Source: a virus. Taken from it: a stretch of DNA of 29,853 bases. The stretch lies in the IMG/VR virus record IMGVR_UViG_3300030943_000132, positions 1 to 29,853 of that record, one strand, 5' to 3'. The translations under genes were made by a program, and so were the position numbers. Positions 9,145 through 15,844 of this stretch are shown piece by piece. Positions within the stretch are counted from its first letter, which is position 1. The number at the start of each line of letters is the position of its first letter. The notes under the pieces were generated by a model. That model was not told where the DNA came from and did no database searches. It worked only from the letters and a program-made list of their open reading frames with translations.

Positions 9145-9172
9145 CAAATATAACCTTTATACGCTTTCAAAA
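9145..9172 (-). promoter_or_regulatory. Candidate Bacteroidota promoter for the tape measure gene
   Basis: On the minus strand TATATTTG (9152-9145) matches the -7 box TAnnTTTG, within the longer GTTATATTTGTTA also seen at 24.77 and 28.99 kb. The nearest TTTG lies 15 bases upstream, shorter than the usual 17-23, so the -33 match is weak. It follows a terminator, which makes a restart of transcription here plausible. Confidence 0.5.
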
Positions 9173-9174
9173 GT

Positions 9175-9206
9175 AAAAACCGTAACAAAATAAATTGTTA
9201 CGGTTT
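9175..9206 (-). terminator. Intrinsic terminator after the tail chaperone
   Basis: On the minus strand, a perfect 12-bp stem (9206-9195 with 9188-9177), a 6-base loop and a run of five T ending at 9175. The stop codon of the frameshifted chaperone product (9200-9198) lies inside the stem, so ribosomes finishing the long form would run into the hairpin. Confidence 0.82.
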
Positions 9207-9377
9207 CGCGCTGCTTACCATTCTCTTCGCCTCTTCTTTTTTATATTTGGCTGTTTGATCACTTAGTTCCTGAATTTCATCAATGGTTAATTTTTCCAAG
9301 TGTTCAAGCATTAATCCAGACATTCCGGATTGAACCAAAATAACCCATAATCGAATTAAAGAACCAGCGAAGGGAAA
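9198..9377 (-). CDS. Tail assembly chaperone, -1 frame extension (gpE'/T-like)
   Basis: This frame has no strong start of its own but runs open, in the -1 frame relative to the preceding 279-aa gene, from a run of nine T followed by CCC to the stop at 9200-9198. A -1 slip would give a product of about 332 residues: roughly 273 from the zero frame plus 59, including SLIRLWVILVQSGM, EHLEKLTIDEIQELSDQ and a lysine-rich tail. The layout of a tail chaperone just before the tape measure, with a C-terminal extension made by -1 frameshifting, is conserved in P2 (E/E'), Mu and lambda (G/GT). An alternative is a free-standing gene from the ATG at 9323 (41 residues). Confidence 0.75.
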   Translation of the reverse strand, partial: FPFAGSLIRLWVILVQSGMSGLMLEHLEKLTIDEIQELSDQTAKYKKEEAKRMVSSAKP

Positions 9378-10195
9378 AAAAAACTTGCCAAGTTAATTAA
9401 ATCCACCCTGGCAGTTCTTGAAGGGTCACTTGGGTGAGCAATTACCATAGTGGTATCAATATTTCCTTCCAATTCCAAAATCTTTTCCCTAAGAAAGTTT
9501 ATATCCTTGAAAGAAAGATTATCCAATTCTAATTTTATACCTGGCTTTTTTACTCCCTTTTCATCCTGTCTTATAACAAGGGGATTTCTCATTTTTATTA
9601 GCGTATGAGATGTAATTTCATCTTCATGTTTTGGTCCAAACAATTCAGTTGTTTCACCATCTAACATTGAAAATTCTATTGTTTCGCCACTTTTAGGAAG
9701 AATGATAGTTTGTTTTTTATCATTTGCTATTTCTGAATAGCTATTCCATTTTTTAAAATATGGCTTGGCAACAAAATTTACTTCTGAATTTTTTTTATCA
9801 ATCAATTCAGTTTCTCCTTCAACTTCTTCTTCAGCTTCTTTTTTTACTACATCAACTACCGCAAAGGAAAAATCTACTTCGTATTCATGCTTTTCTCTTT
9901 TTCCTCCAGTAAGCGCAAATTCATAACTGAATTTAAATTTTGGGTCATAGTCATTTGAAAATTGACGTAATTCGATTAAAGCGTGTTTTCGGTCTGCCTC
10001 CAGCATTCTTTTAACATGATTTTGATTAACTGGAGAAATATCCCCAAGAGAAAGAATACAATCAGTTAACATTTCCGTATACGCGTTTCTGGTATCGGAT
10101 TTTTTTGTTGTTAACATTCTTTCATGTTTACCGGTAAGTTCTTGTATAACACATTTAACACCCGATAATAAAATAAATTCTTTTGTTTGTCGCAT
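9356..10195 (-). CDS. Tail assembly chaperone (gpE-like position), zero-frame product
   Basis: 279 residues between the tail tube and the tape measure, where contractile phages encode the chaperone that wraps the tape measure during tube growth. Residues 20-80 contain KKSDTRNAYTEMLTDCI and KRMLEADRKHALIELRQFS, resembling the 'L..aDR...l..lR..s' segment of phage tail chaperones and T4-type baseplate assembly proteins. A Glu/Lys-rich linker follows (KKEAEEEVEGETELIDKK). The last codons are Ser-Phe-Phe-Phe-Pro over the slippery T9-CCC. The stop at 9358-9356 comes soon after, as in programmed frameshift genes. It is three times longer than P2 gpE, so homology is uncertain; order and frameshift support the role. 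Confidence 0.72.
   Translation of the reverse strand: MRQTKEFILLSGVKCVIQELTGKHERMLTTKKSDTRNAYTEMLTDCILSLGDISPVNQNHVKRMLEADRKHALIELRQFSNDYDPKFKFSYEFALTGGKREKHEYEVDFSFAVVDVVKKEAEEEVEGETELIDKKNSEVNFVAKPYFKKWNSYSEIANDKKQTIILPKSGETIEFSMLDGETTELFGPKHEDEITSHTLIKMRNPLVIRQDEKGVKKPGIKLELDNLSFKDINFLREKILELEGNIDTTMVIAHPSDPSRTARVDLINLASFFFPSLVL
9372..9384 (-). other. Probable -1 programmed ribosomal frameshift site
   Basis: On the minus strand: G, nine T (9383-9375), then CCC. Zero-frame codons are AGT-TTT-TTT-TTC-CCT. A one-base slip back on consecutive TTT codons keeps full codon-anticodon pairing and gives TTT-CCC-TTC. No obvious stable stem was checked downstream. Confidence 0.75.
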
Positions 10196-10253
10196 AGTAT
10201 AAAGTTTATGTGAGCAAGATAATCAATTTTTGTATTAGCAAAAAACATTTAAC

Positions 10254-10281
10254 AAAAAAAGGGACCGAAGCCCCTCTTTTT
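10254..10281 (-). terminator. Intrinsic terminator after the tail tube gene, UUCG tetraloop
   Basis: On the minus strand GGGGC-TTCG-GTCCC forms a 5-bp core closed by the very stable C(UUCG)G tetraloop. The flanking AAAAAGA and TTTTTTT extend pairing to about 12 bp with two G-U pairs and supply the T run. It lies 20 bases after the tube stop codon, so it can raise tube and sheath transcripts over downstream genes. Confidence 0.88.
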
Positions 10282-10300
10282 GCAATATGACAGACAAAAA

Positions 10301-10771
10301 TTATATTCCGATTTCTGGAAGTTTAATACAATTTGTGCAAGAAAAAACAATTTCTTCCATTACGTTTTCACCATCTCCTTCTCTTTTAAAGGATAGACCA
10401 GTAACTTTTTTCGGCCAAAGTTCTATCAATTCATATCTGGCCAAAGTTCTATAAGCACCTGGAGGGCCTAAAGGTGCAACCATTTTAAGAATTGCATAAC
10501 GGGAAGAAATGTGTCGTGGTTGTGAATGAACCAAATCCAACCATGGCCAAACCCAATTATCTGGACCTTCTACTGGCATTACTTTTTTAACAGTAAAATC
10601 AGTTACCTTTTTTTTCCCTGGTGTTTTAGTATCTGGCATTCCGATACCGGCACCATGCATTACTTCAGCAACCTCAACATCTGGAAGAGTGCATTCTTGA
10701 ATTAATAATTGGTCTATACCTGCAATTTCCAATACGAAATCGTAGTTTTTTCTCATGTTTGCGCTAATCAT
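10301..10771 (-). CDS. Tail tube protein (T4 gp19 / P2 FII type)
   Basis: 156 residues, the usual size for T4 gp19-like tube proteins. Characteristic features are KNYDFVLEIAGIDQLLIQEC with LPDVEVAEVMHGAG near the N-terminus, then KKVTDFTVKKVMPVEGPDN with W and a closing RTLARYELIELWPKKVTGL. Tube monomers stack as hexameric rings inside the sheath. Two in-frame ATGs (10771 and 10756) are possible starts; the second gives a product starting MRKNYDF. The gene directly follows the sheath, and a UUCG terminator lies just after it. Confidence 0.9.
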   Translation of the reverse strand: MISANMRKNYDFVLEIAGIDQLLIQECTLPDVEVAEVMHGAGIGMPDTKTPGKKKVTDFTVKKVMPVEGPDNWVWPWLDLVHSQPRHISSRYAILKMVAPLGPPGAYRTLARYELIELWPKKVTGLSFKREGDGENVMEEIVFSCTNCIKLPEIGI

Positions 10772-10797
10772 ATGGCTATCTTTTAATGATTTAAATA

Positions 10798-12723
10798 TTA
10801 AAGATTATCTTGAACTACTGCAATCTGTAATGTTCCAGAATCAGTACTTGTTACTTCAATACCAATGTATTCAATCGCTGTAATAGGAATAAAAACAAAT
10901 CTTGCTCTATATCTTCCAGCACTTATTTCATTTGGAGTATTGAATGTTACATCCTGAATACTATCTGCATTTTGATCACCAATCCAGAACCAATTTTTTC
11001 CTTCACCGGCATAAATTGCACGATTATTTTCAAGTAATGTAATCTCTGGTTTAACAGCCCTATATAAACCACTCCATGATAATGGATCATTAGGATTGAA
11101 GACGTATTTATCGGTAATAGGTTTTATTTTTCTTATGATGTAAATCATCAATTCGGCAATGTTTTGTTTGGATAGAAGTTTTGTTTGGTCTTTCAAAAGA
11201 CTTCTATTTCCCCAATAAACAGTACTACCGGATTCATGTACGATAACAGCATTCACACCAGCTTCATAAACAGTATCAAATACACCTGAAGCAGTTTCGG
11301 CCCCAAGATTTCTAACAAGACCTTTATTCTGATCTATTTTACCTCTCTCTAAACCTGCTTCTGAAATCCATTCACCAAATTTAGAATCTACTGAAGCCCT
11401 AAGACCGCAAACATCACCGATACCAACCAATGTTTTATCTTTGGTTACATCTTGCGGATCATAATAGATAACATCACCAAAAACATAATTGGACTGCCAA
11501 GAATCGATTAATCCATTGTCTCTATATGCTTTTGCTTCATCAAATGTTAATCCTTTAGGAATAGCTAAACGAGCCAACATATTTTTTCTTCCAACAACAT
11601 AACTATTATATGCAACATCCACCGCAGCTACGTTTCTTTCTATGTTTGCCAAACGAGAAGCATTCATTACTGAATCAAAAGAATATAGTCCTGTTTTTGC
11701 AGTAACATTACCTACATAGTCGTTATCGGTTAATGCTGATGTATCATAAGTTCCACCTGCTAAAGTAGCACTACTATAAGGTAAACGAGTAGTATAGGAT
11801 ACCAAATCACACAATGTTAATTTTAAATTCAATGCTGCAATTTCTGCATCTGTTGGGGTTCTTGAAACATCAAGTACTGTAACGTCTAATTCAGTATATC
11901 CAGGCAAGGAAGTTTTTATATCTACTTTTCCAGAAGTACCAGATTTTGCAGCTGAAACAGTAATTACTAAACCTGCATATCCTGGACCAATTTCTTTTCC
12001 ATTCCAAACAGATACACCAGCATTTCCAGAAACAATTGTTGAAACGCCACCAGAAAAACCAGTTACTGTACCTGTAGCAGTACCAGTAATATTTGAACCA
12101 AGTACATAAGCATTTGCATCAGTACCTGTTCCTGTAGGAGCCGAAACAATAACATTTGCACCAGAACCAGAAGCAGAATAACCATGCGTTCCCGTCAATA
12201 AATTTATTGCAGCACGAATTCCTGTAGCTGCTTCATTGTTGGTATCCGGGGTAGAACCAGAACCGTGTCCATCAATTTCATATTCTCCCAATGAAATAAT
12301 TTCATTTCCATTGTTTGAAACCAATTCTATGATATCACCAACTTCACCTGTAGAAGTAACAACAAAGGTACCAGTTGCAAGTGTTTCTGATGTTGTGTTT
12401 ACCGTTTTTGTAACAGCTGCTTTTGTTCCTACGATTGTAGATTTATCTGAAACGTTTGTGTAGTGCGCTACACGTGAAACCCACAGCTTCGCGCCTCGTT
12501 TCAACATTTTAATTGCTTGATGTACTCCATCCATTCCATCAATGTATGAACCAAGTTTTCTGAAGAATTCAATATCCGAAGAAATAAAAATCGGCTTATT
12601 TGGTTCACCTCTTTCTGTAGCTATTTGCACACAAAAATATCCCTTTGGAGAAGGTTGACTTAGTACTGATGCATCTGTTACATCAATTACTGATTTTGGA
12701 GCGCCTGTTAATGTTGTTGACAT
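10798..12723 (-). CDS. Tail sheath protein with inserted domain
   Basis: 641 residues. N-terminal strands (GYFCVQIATERGEPNKPIFI, then FFRKLGSYIDGMDGVHQAIKM and RGAKLWVSRVAHY) and the C-terminal handshake region (LLSKQNIAELMIYIIRKIKP, FNPNDPLSW, NTPNEISAGRYRARFVFIP) are typical of contractile sheaths. Between about residues 90 and 240 lies a Gly/Thr/Ser-rich insertion (GDIIELVSNNGNEI, EAATGIRAAINLL, SGANVIVSAPTGTGTDANAY, GTVTGFSGGV), resembling a beta-sandwich often found in phage tail proteins and probably displayed on the tail surface. The 70-base gap upstream contains TATTATTG, a one-mismatch -7 box. The tube gene follows after 26 bases. Confidence 0.93.
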   Translation of the reverse strand: MSTTLTGAPKSVIDVTDASVLSQPSPKGYFCVQIATERGEPNKPIFISSDIEFFRKLGSYIDGMDGVHQAIKMLKRGAKLWVSRVAHYTNVSDKSTIVGTKAAVTKTVNTTSETLATGTFVVTSTGEVGDIIELVSNNGNEIISLGEYEIDGHGSGSTPDTNNEAATGIRAAINLLTGTHGYSASGSGANVIVSAPTGTGTDANAYVLGSNITGTATGTVTGFSGGVSTIVSGNAGVSVWNGKEIGPGYAGLVITVSAAKSGTSGKVDIKTSLPGYTELDVTVLDVSRTPTDAEIAALNLKLTLCDLVSYTTRLPYSSATLAGGTYDTSALTDNDYVGNVTAKTGLYSFDSVMNASRLANIERNVAAVDVAYNSYVVGRKNMLARLAIPKGLTFDEAKAYRDNGLIDSWQSNYVFGDVIYYDPQDVTKDKTLVGIGDVCGLRASVDSKFGEWISEAGLERGKIDQNKGLVRNLGAETASGVFDTVYEAGVNAVIVHESGSTVYWGNRSLLKDQTKLLSKQNIAELMIYIIRKIKPITDKYVFNPNDPLSWSGLYRAVKPEITLLENNRAIYAGEGKNWFWIGDQNADSIQDVTFNTPNEISAGRYRARFVFIPITAIEYIGIEVTSTDSGTLQIAVVQDNL

Positions 12724-12793
12724 AATCCGTTTTTTTAGCCTTTAAATTATTTACAATAATAACTTTTTTCTATATCAATAATAAATTTTTTGC

Positions 12794-13441
12794 CTAAATG
12801 TTTTCTGTTGGAACGTTTTCAATACTAATATCGGTAATTTGGGACGTTCTATAAAGGAAAATTCTATCTTCCAAAATTATATCCATGAAGTCATATCTGG
12901 CAGCACGTTCGATATAATCCTTACCAGATTTATCCAATGTAGTTATATAACGAGTATTGAAGCCTTCAGTTGTTTTGTTACCCAAAGAATTGATTCCCTT
13001 AAAATAATTTTTTTTACGTAGTGAATTGAATAATATACTTTGAATCAATCTATCATAATTTACATCATCCGTAATATATCCAATTTGATATTCTATATCA
13101 ACGGTTCCAGAGGCATTTTCATAAACATTAAAATATGTTTCTTCTCCTTCAACTATCTTTTCATAAAAATTGGTACACTTGAAACCAAGGGAACCATCTG
13201 CAATATCTCCACGATTAATAAAAATAGAATTATAATCCAATTCTCCCCTGGCCTTTGGGTCCCCAACACCTTTTATATCAATAATCTTTTTACCTGAATC
13301 TCTAATGGCTTTTTTTGCAGCTTCGTAACCTGCAACATCATCAGTTGGTTGATACAGCGCAATATCTGGTAGATACCCAAGGGAAACTATTTTTTTCCGG
13401 ATAACTTCAAAAACGGCACGTTCTATTTCATCGAAAGTCAT
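12794..13441 (-). CDS. Putative tail terminator / neck protein
   Basis: 215 residues, no family recognised with confidence. It begins FDEIERAVFEVIRKKIVSLGYLPDI, a helix like that at the start of tail terminator/completion proteins that take up 'elieavr..l...lp'. A mixed alpha/beta body follows with DVNYDRLIQSILFNSLRKKNY. It is placed last in the neck cluster, directly before the sheath, where gp15/gpU-type terminators are encoded. The first codon overlaps the previous stop as ATGA. Function is inferred from position. Confidence 0.6.
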   Translation of the reverse strand: MTFDEIERAVFEVIRKKIVSLGYLPDIALYQPTDDVAGYEAAKKAIRDSGKKIIDIKGVGDPKARGELDYNSIFINRGDIADGSLGFKCTNFYEKIVEGEETYFNVYENASGTVDIEYQIGYITDDVNYDRLIQSILFNSLRKKNYFKGINSLGNKTTEGFNTRYITTLDKSGKDYIERAARYDFMDIILEDRIFLYRTSQITDISIENVPTENI

Positions 13442-13938
13442 AGCTTCTTTTTTATTTCCTTTACAAATATTCCGCTATCGCGTATCCAGGATTTTAATTC
13501 TAATAGAGTAGGTTTCCAAAGCCTACGTGGTTTTATGTTTGCCTTTTCAGAACCATATTCCATTATCAATGCAATATTGGCTACTTCAATAGGTTCTTTT
13601 CCTTCTTCTGACTTTGCATAAACACCTCTTTTTACACCAACAAAACCATATCCACCGGCAACAAAGGAAGTAATTGATTGTAGATAGGTAGAAGAAGAAA
13701 TTAATGTTTTTTCACTTTTTCCAAGTGCTATTTTCCTTTTCTTATAAGCCTTATTCAACTTTCTCCATTTCAAATCTTGGTTTACAATATGCTTTACAGC
13801 TATTTTTTCACCTTTCAATGTTGTTTGAGCCAATGCAACATTCATGGCTTCATCAACTTTTTTATCCAGACCTTCCAATTTATTTACAATCGACTTCCAA
13901 TCACCGTAGGTTGTTGATGTAAATTTTGTGTTACCCAT
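13438..13938 (-). CDS. HK97 gp10-like head-tail completion protein
   Basis: 166 residues. The N-terminal helix (KSIVNKLEGLDKKVDEAMNV) and the C-terminal NIALIMEYGSEKANIKPRRLW followed by KPTL match HK97 gp10-like/minor tail completion proteins, whose hallmark is 'a..vEfGt....aRPFlrpal'. These proteins act at the neck, joining tail to head. It overlaps the next gene by four bases (ATGA) and the preceding gene by eight. Confidence 0.78.
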   Translation of the reverse strand: MGNTKFTSTTYGDWKSIVNKLEGLDKKVDEAMNVALAQTTLKGEKIAVKHIVNQDLKWRKLNKAYKKRKIALGKSEKTLISSSTYLQSITSFVAGGYGFVGVKRGVYAKSEEGKEPIEVANIALIMEYGSEKANIKPRRLWKPTLLELKSWIRDSGIFVKEIKKKL

Positions 13939-14395
13939 TTAGAATATCTATTTTGAAAGTAAATCTTACCAATAAATTTTTGTCAATAAGTGGAGCTCCA
14001 ATGGTATTTCCCATTATCAATAATTTTTGTTCCTGGTAAATAACCCAATCAGAGTTTGATTCTCCTATAAAATTACCTTTTACATCGACTAATCCAACAT
14101 CTTTCAAATCATCGATATGAAAAAGAATATATCCATCACTATCATCGAAAGAACCAGCACCATCTGAATTTTGATTATCCTTTCCAAGTCCACCTGGTCC
14201 AGGATTAAATACAACAAGGGCCTCCAAATTATATTCCTGTGTTTTTCTTTCTTGCCTATTTTCCTGAAATCTATCAAGACTTGTTGAACGTTTGATATAT
14301 TTTATAGGATAACGCATGAAAGTATCCGTAACGCTTTTAATTGCGCTTTCAATCTGTTTCAATTGAGAAGAAGAAAGAAGGCTTTTCTTTGCCAT
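13931..14395 (-). CDS. Putative neck / head-closure protein
   Basis: 154 residues. The N-terminus is a basic helix (LKQIESAIKSVTDTFMRYPIKYIKR), then a Gly/Asp-rich loop (about residues 65-90) and strands DGYILFHIDDLKDVGLVD, SDWVIYQEQKLLIMG and NLLVRFTFKID. A beta barrel with an extended loop is what head-closure (gp16/stopper-like) proteins show. No family motif is certain. The start overlaps the previous stop as TAATG. Confidence 0.58.
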   Translation of the reverse strand: MAKKSLLSSSQLKQIESAIKSVTDTFMRYPIKYIKRSTSLDRFQENRQERKTQEYNLEALVVFNPGPGGLGKDNQNSDGAGSFDDSDGYILFHIDDLKDVGLVDVKGNFIGESNSDWVIYQEQKLLIMGNTIGAPLIDKNLLVRFTFKIDILNG

Positions 14396-14883
14396 TAGGA
14401 AATAATTGAAAACGGTTTAATCATATCATATTTATACTGTGCGCACAAATTGATATTTATCCCCAATGTACGTGAAACCGCACAGGCTTGTTTAAGCATA
14501 TTTGCAGCCATTATTTCCGTATCTTGTGCTAACGTAACAGTTTTTTTCTTGTCCAATTGTTCAAATTCAGCTTCAACAACATCTGCTTTTGCTTTTTTCA
14601 AGAACGAATTATTTACTTCTTCCCCGGTAGAAGAATTTCCTCCAGCAAGTTCAATTGATTTGTTTTGAAGTAAATTATATGATACAAGCCAAGAAATTAA
14701 AATTCTCTCCAATGGTTTATATTCATCTTCTTCTTCAACTTTTTCATCCGTTTTTTTAAGATACGGTTGTAAATAATACATTACTTGTATCATTTCAGAG
14801 TTGATAAGAGAATCTTTTGATCCATCACTAAGAAACGGAAGTTTTTCTTTTACTAAACCTAATATCGGTTGAAGATTTGCCAT
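14395..14883 (-). CDS. Putative head-tail connector (adaptor) protein
   Basis: 162 residues, predicted almost entirely helical: LGLVKEKLPFL, NSEMIQVMYYLQPYLKK, ERILISWLVSYNLLQNKS, KADVVEAEFEQLDKKKT and DTEIMAANMLKQACAVSRTL. All-helical adaptor proteins of the gp6/gp15 family are encoded at this point between capsid and closure genes and bind the portal. The assignment is by position and predicted fold only. One base separates it from the preceding stop; its own stop overlaps the next start as TAATG. Confidence 0.58.
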   Translation of the reverse strand: MANLQPILGLVKEKLPFLSDGSKDSLINSEMIQVMYYLQPYLKKTDEKVEEEDEYKPLERILISWLVSYNLLQNKSIELAGGNSSTGEEVNNSFLKKAKADVVEAEFEQLDKKKTVTLAQDTEIMAANMLKQACAVSRTLGININLCAQYKYDMIKPFSIIS

Positions 14884-14884
14884 A

Positions 14885-15274
14885 TTATAATTCTGAATCT
14901 TTTAAATATCCTTTTCCAAGTTGTCCTACTTTTATTGGAGCAAACTCTTTGGCTTCATCACCATCTGGCATAACAGTACTTGGAAATACTCCCAGAACAT
15001 CAACCATTAAAACTCCAGCATCCAATAATTTGCTTTCTTCTCTATCAACTGGAATTTTCAAAAGATAGTTTTCATCACCAATTTCTAAAGCAGTTTCCCC
15101 TTCTGCTGGGTCCAATGCGAATTTAACACGATTGGAATCTTTTCCTTTGATATACAATTCAGCTTTTATAATATTTGCTGTTGACATATCAACCGTTGCA
15201 TCTTCTGCATCACGGATTTCTACAATTAGTAGTTTTGATTCGCCTTGTTTGAAAGTAAATAATTCCTGTGCCAT
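14885..15274 (-). CDS. Beta-rich structural protein of unknown role
   Basis: 129 residues from the ATG at 15274. A longer frame from a GTG at 15313 would include the terminator stem as coding sequence, so I reject that start. The sequence alternates strands (FTFKQGESKLLIVEIRDAED, IIKAELYIKG, LLKIPVDREES) and resembles the immunoglobulin-like or BppU-type N-terminal domains of phage structural proteins. It lies between capsid and connector genes, so a capsid accessory, fibre or neck whisker is possible. A terminator lies just upstream, so it may be read at a reduced level relative to the coiled-coil gene. Confidence 0.6.
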   Translation of the reverse strand: MAQELFTFKQGESKLLIVEIRDAEDATVDMSTANIIKAELYIKGKDSNRVKFALDPAEGETALEIGDENYLLKIPVDREESKLLDAGVLMVDVLGVFPSTVMPDGDEAKEFAPIKVGQLGKGYLKDSEL

Positions 15275-15296
15275 AATGTTTTTTTTAGAGTGTAAG

Positions 15297-15330
15297 AAAA
15301 AAGGGGTATACACCCAAGCGTAAACCCCTT
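15297..15330 (-). terminator. Intrinsic terminator after the coiled-coil gene
   Basis: On the minus strand AAGGGGTTTAC (15330-15320) pairs with GTATACCCCTT with one mismatch, around an 8-base loop, and is followed by six T (15302-15297). It lies 23 bases after the coiled-coil stop codon. Confidence 0.8.
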
Positions 15331-15352
15331 CTATAATTTTAACCTTTGAGGG

Positions 15353-15784
15353 CTATTTTTTTTGTTTGTTTGCTTCAGCAATGATTTGCGCAGCTTCATC
15401 TTTTGCTGATTGAATGATTTTTTTAGAATCATCTTCAGCTTTTAATTTGGCTGAAATAATTGTTTCTTCAGCTTCTGTTTTCGCGAATTCAACAATTTTT
15501 TTTGCTTCTTCGTATGCTTCAGCAATGATTTGTTTAGACTTATCTTCAGATTTATGTACTGAAATAGTTGGAGTTTTTGATATATAATCATTGTATTCGG
15601 CTTTTGTAACCTCTACAATCATCATTGATAGTTTAGCCCTTTGGAAAGCAGGAGTTTGTTCCAACGCTGCTATTTGATCGTATCCAACAATTTTTCTTGA
15701 TTCTTTCAAGGACTGCTTTTCATCCCAATAGATAGAAGCGTTTTTGTCCTTGTTTAATTTGAAGTATCCTACTATTTGTGCCAT
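15353..15784 (-). CDS. Structural protein with C-terminal 11-residue-repeat coiled coil
   Basis: 143 residues, between the major capsid and connector genes. The N-terminal 75 residues are mixed (IVGYFKLNKDKNASIYWDE; KSRKIVGYDQIAALEQ-like helix; LSMMIVEVTKAEYNDYI). From about residue 83 the protein is one long helix made of 11-residue units: SKQIIAEAYEE, AKKIVEFAKTE, AEETIISAKLK, a 15-residue unit, then AAQIIAEANKQ. Hendecad repeats form straight or right-handed coiled coils. The function is unknown; a capsid accessory or scaffold-like role is possible. The DNA shows matching direct repeats (gcttcagcaatgatttg at 15374 and 15516). Confidence 0.72.
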   Translation of the reverse strand: MAQIVGYFKLNKDKNASIYWDEKQSLKESRKIVGYDQIAALEQTPAFQRAKLSMMIVEVTKAEYNDYISKTPTISVHKSEDKSKQIIAEAYEEAKKIVEFAKTEAEETIISAKLKAEDDSKKIIQSAKDEAAQIIAEANKQKK

Positions 15785-15799
15785 GATATAAAATTTTTT

Positions 15800-15844
15800 G
15801 GGGTTTAATTTTTACAAATATAAAAATTAAACCCCAAGTTACAA
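15800..15844 (-). promoter_or_regulatory. Candidate promoter inside a perfect palindrome downstream of the capsid gene
   Basis: A 15-bp perfect inverted repeat (15800-15814 with 15821-15835; 17 bp if the flanking TT/AA are counted) encloses a 6-base loop. The loop and adjacent bases form TATATTTG (15822-15815, minus), a -7 box, with TTG at 15844-15842 exactly 19 bases upstream. A T run does not follow on the minus strand, so it is not a standard terminator. It may end or protect the capsid mRNA and restart transcription. Confidence 0.6.

Noticed and set aside
9127-9147. TTG start for the tape measure protein
   Set aside because: It would place the start codon in the -7 promoter box; an ATG follows 21 bases later.
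12724-12793. Terminator between neck genes and sheath
   Set aside because: The gap is AT-rich with only weak, interrupted self-pairing; no convincing stem precedes a T run.
15275-15313. GTG-started N-terminal extension of the beta-rich protein
   Set aside because: Those 13 codons are made from the terminator stem and T run; the ATG at 15274 is the natural start.
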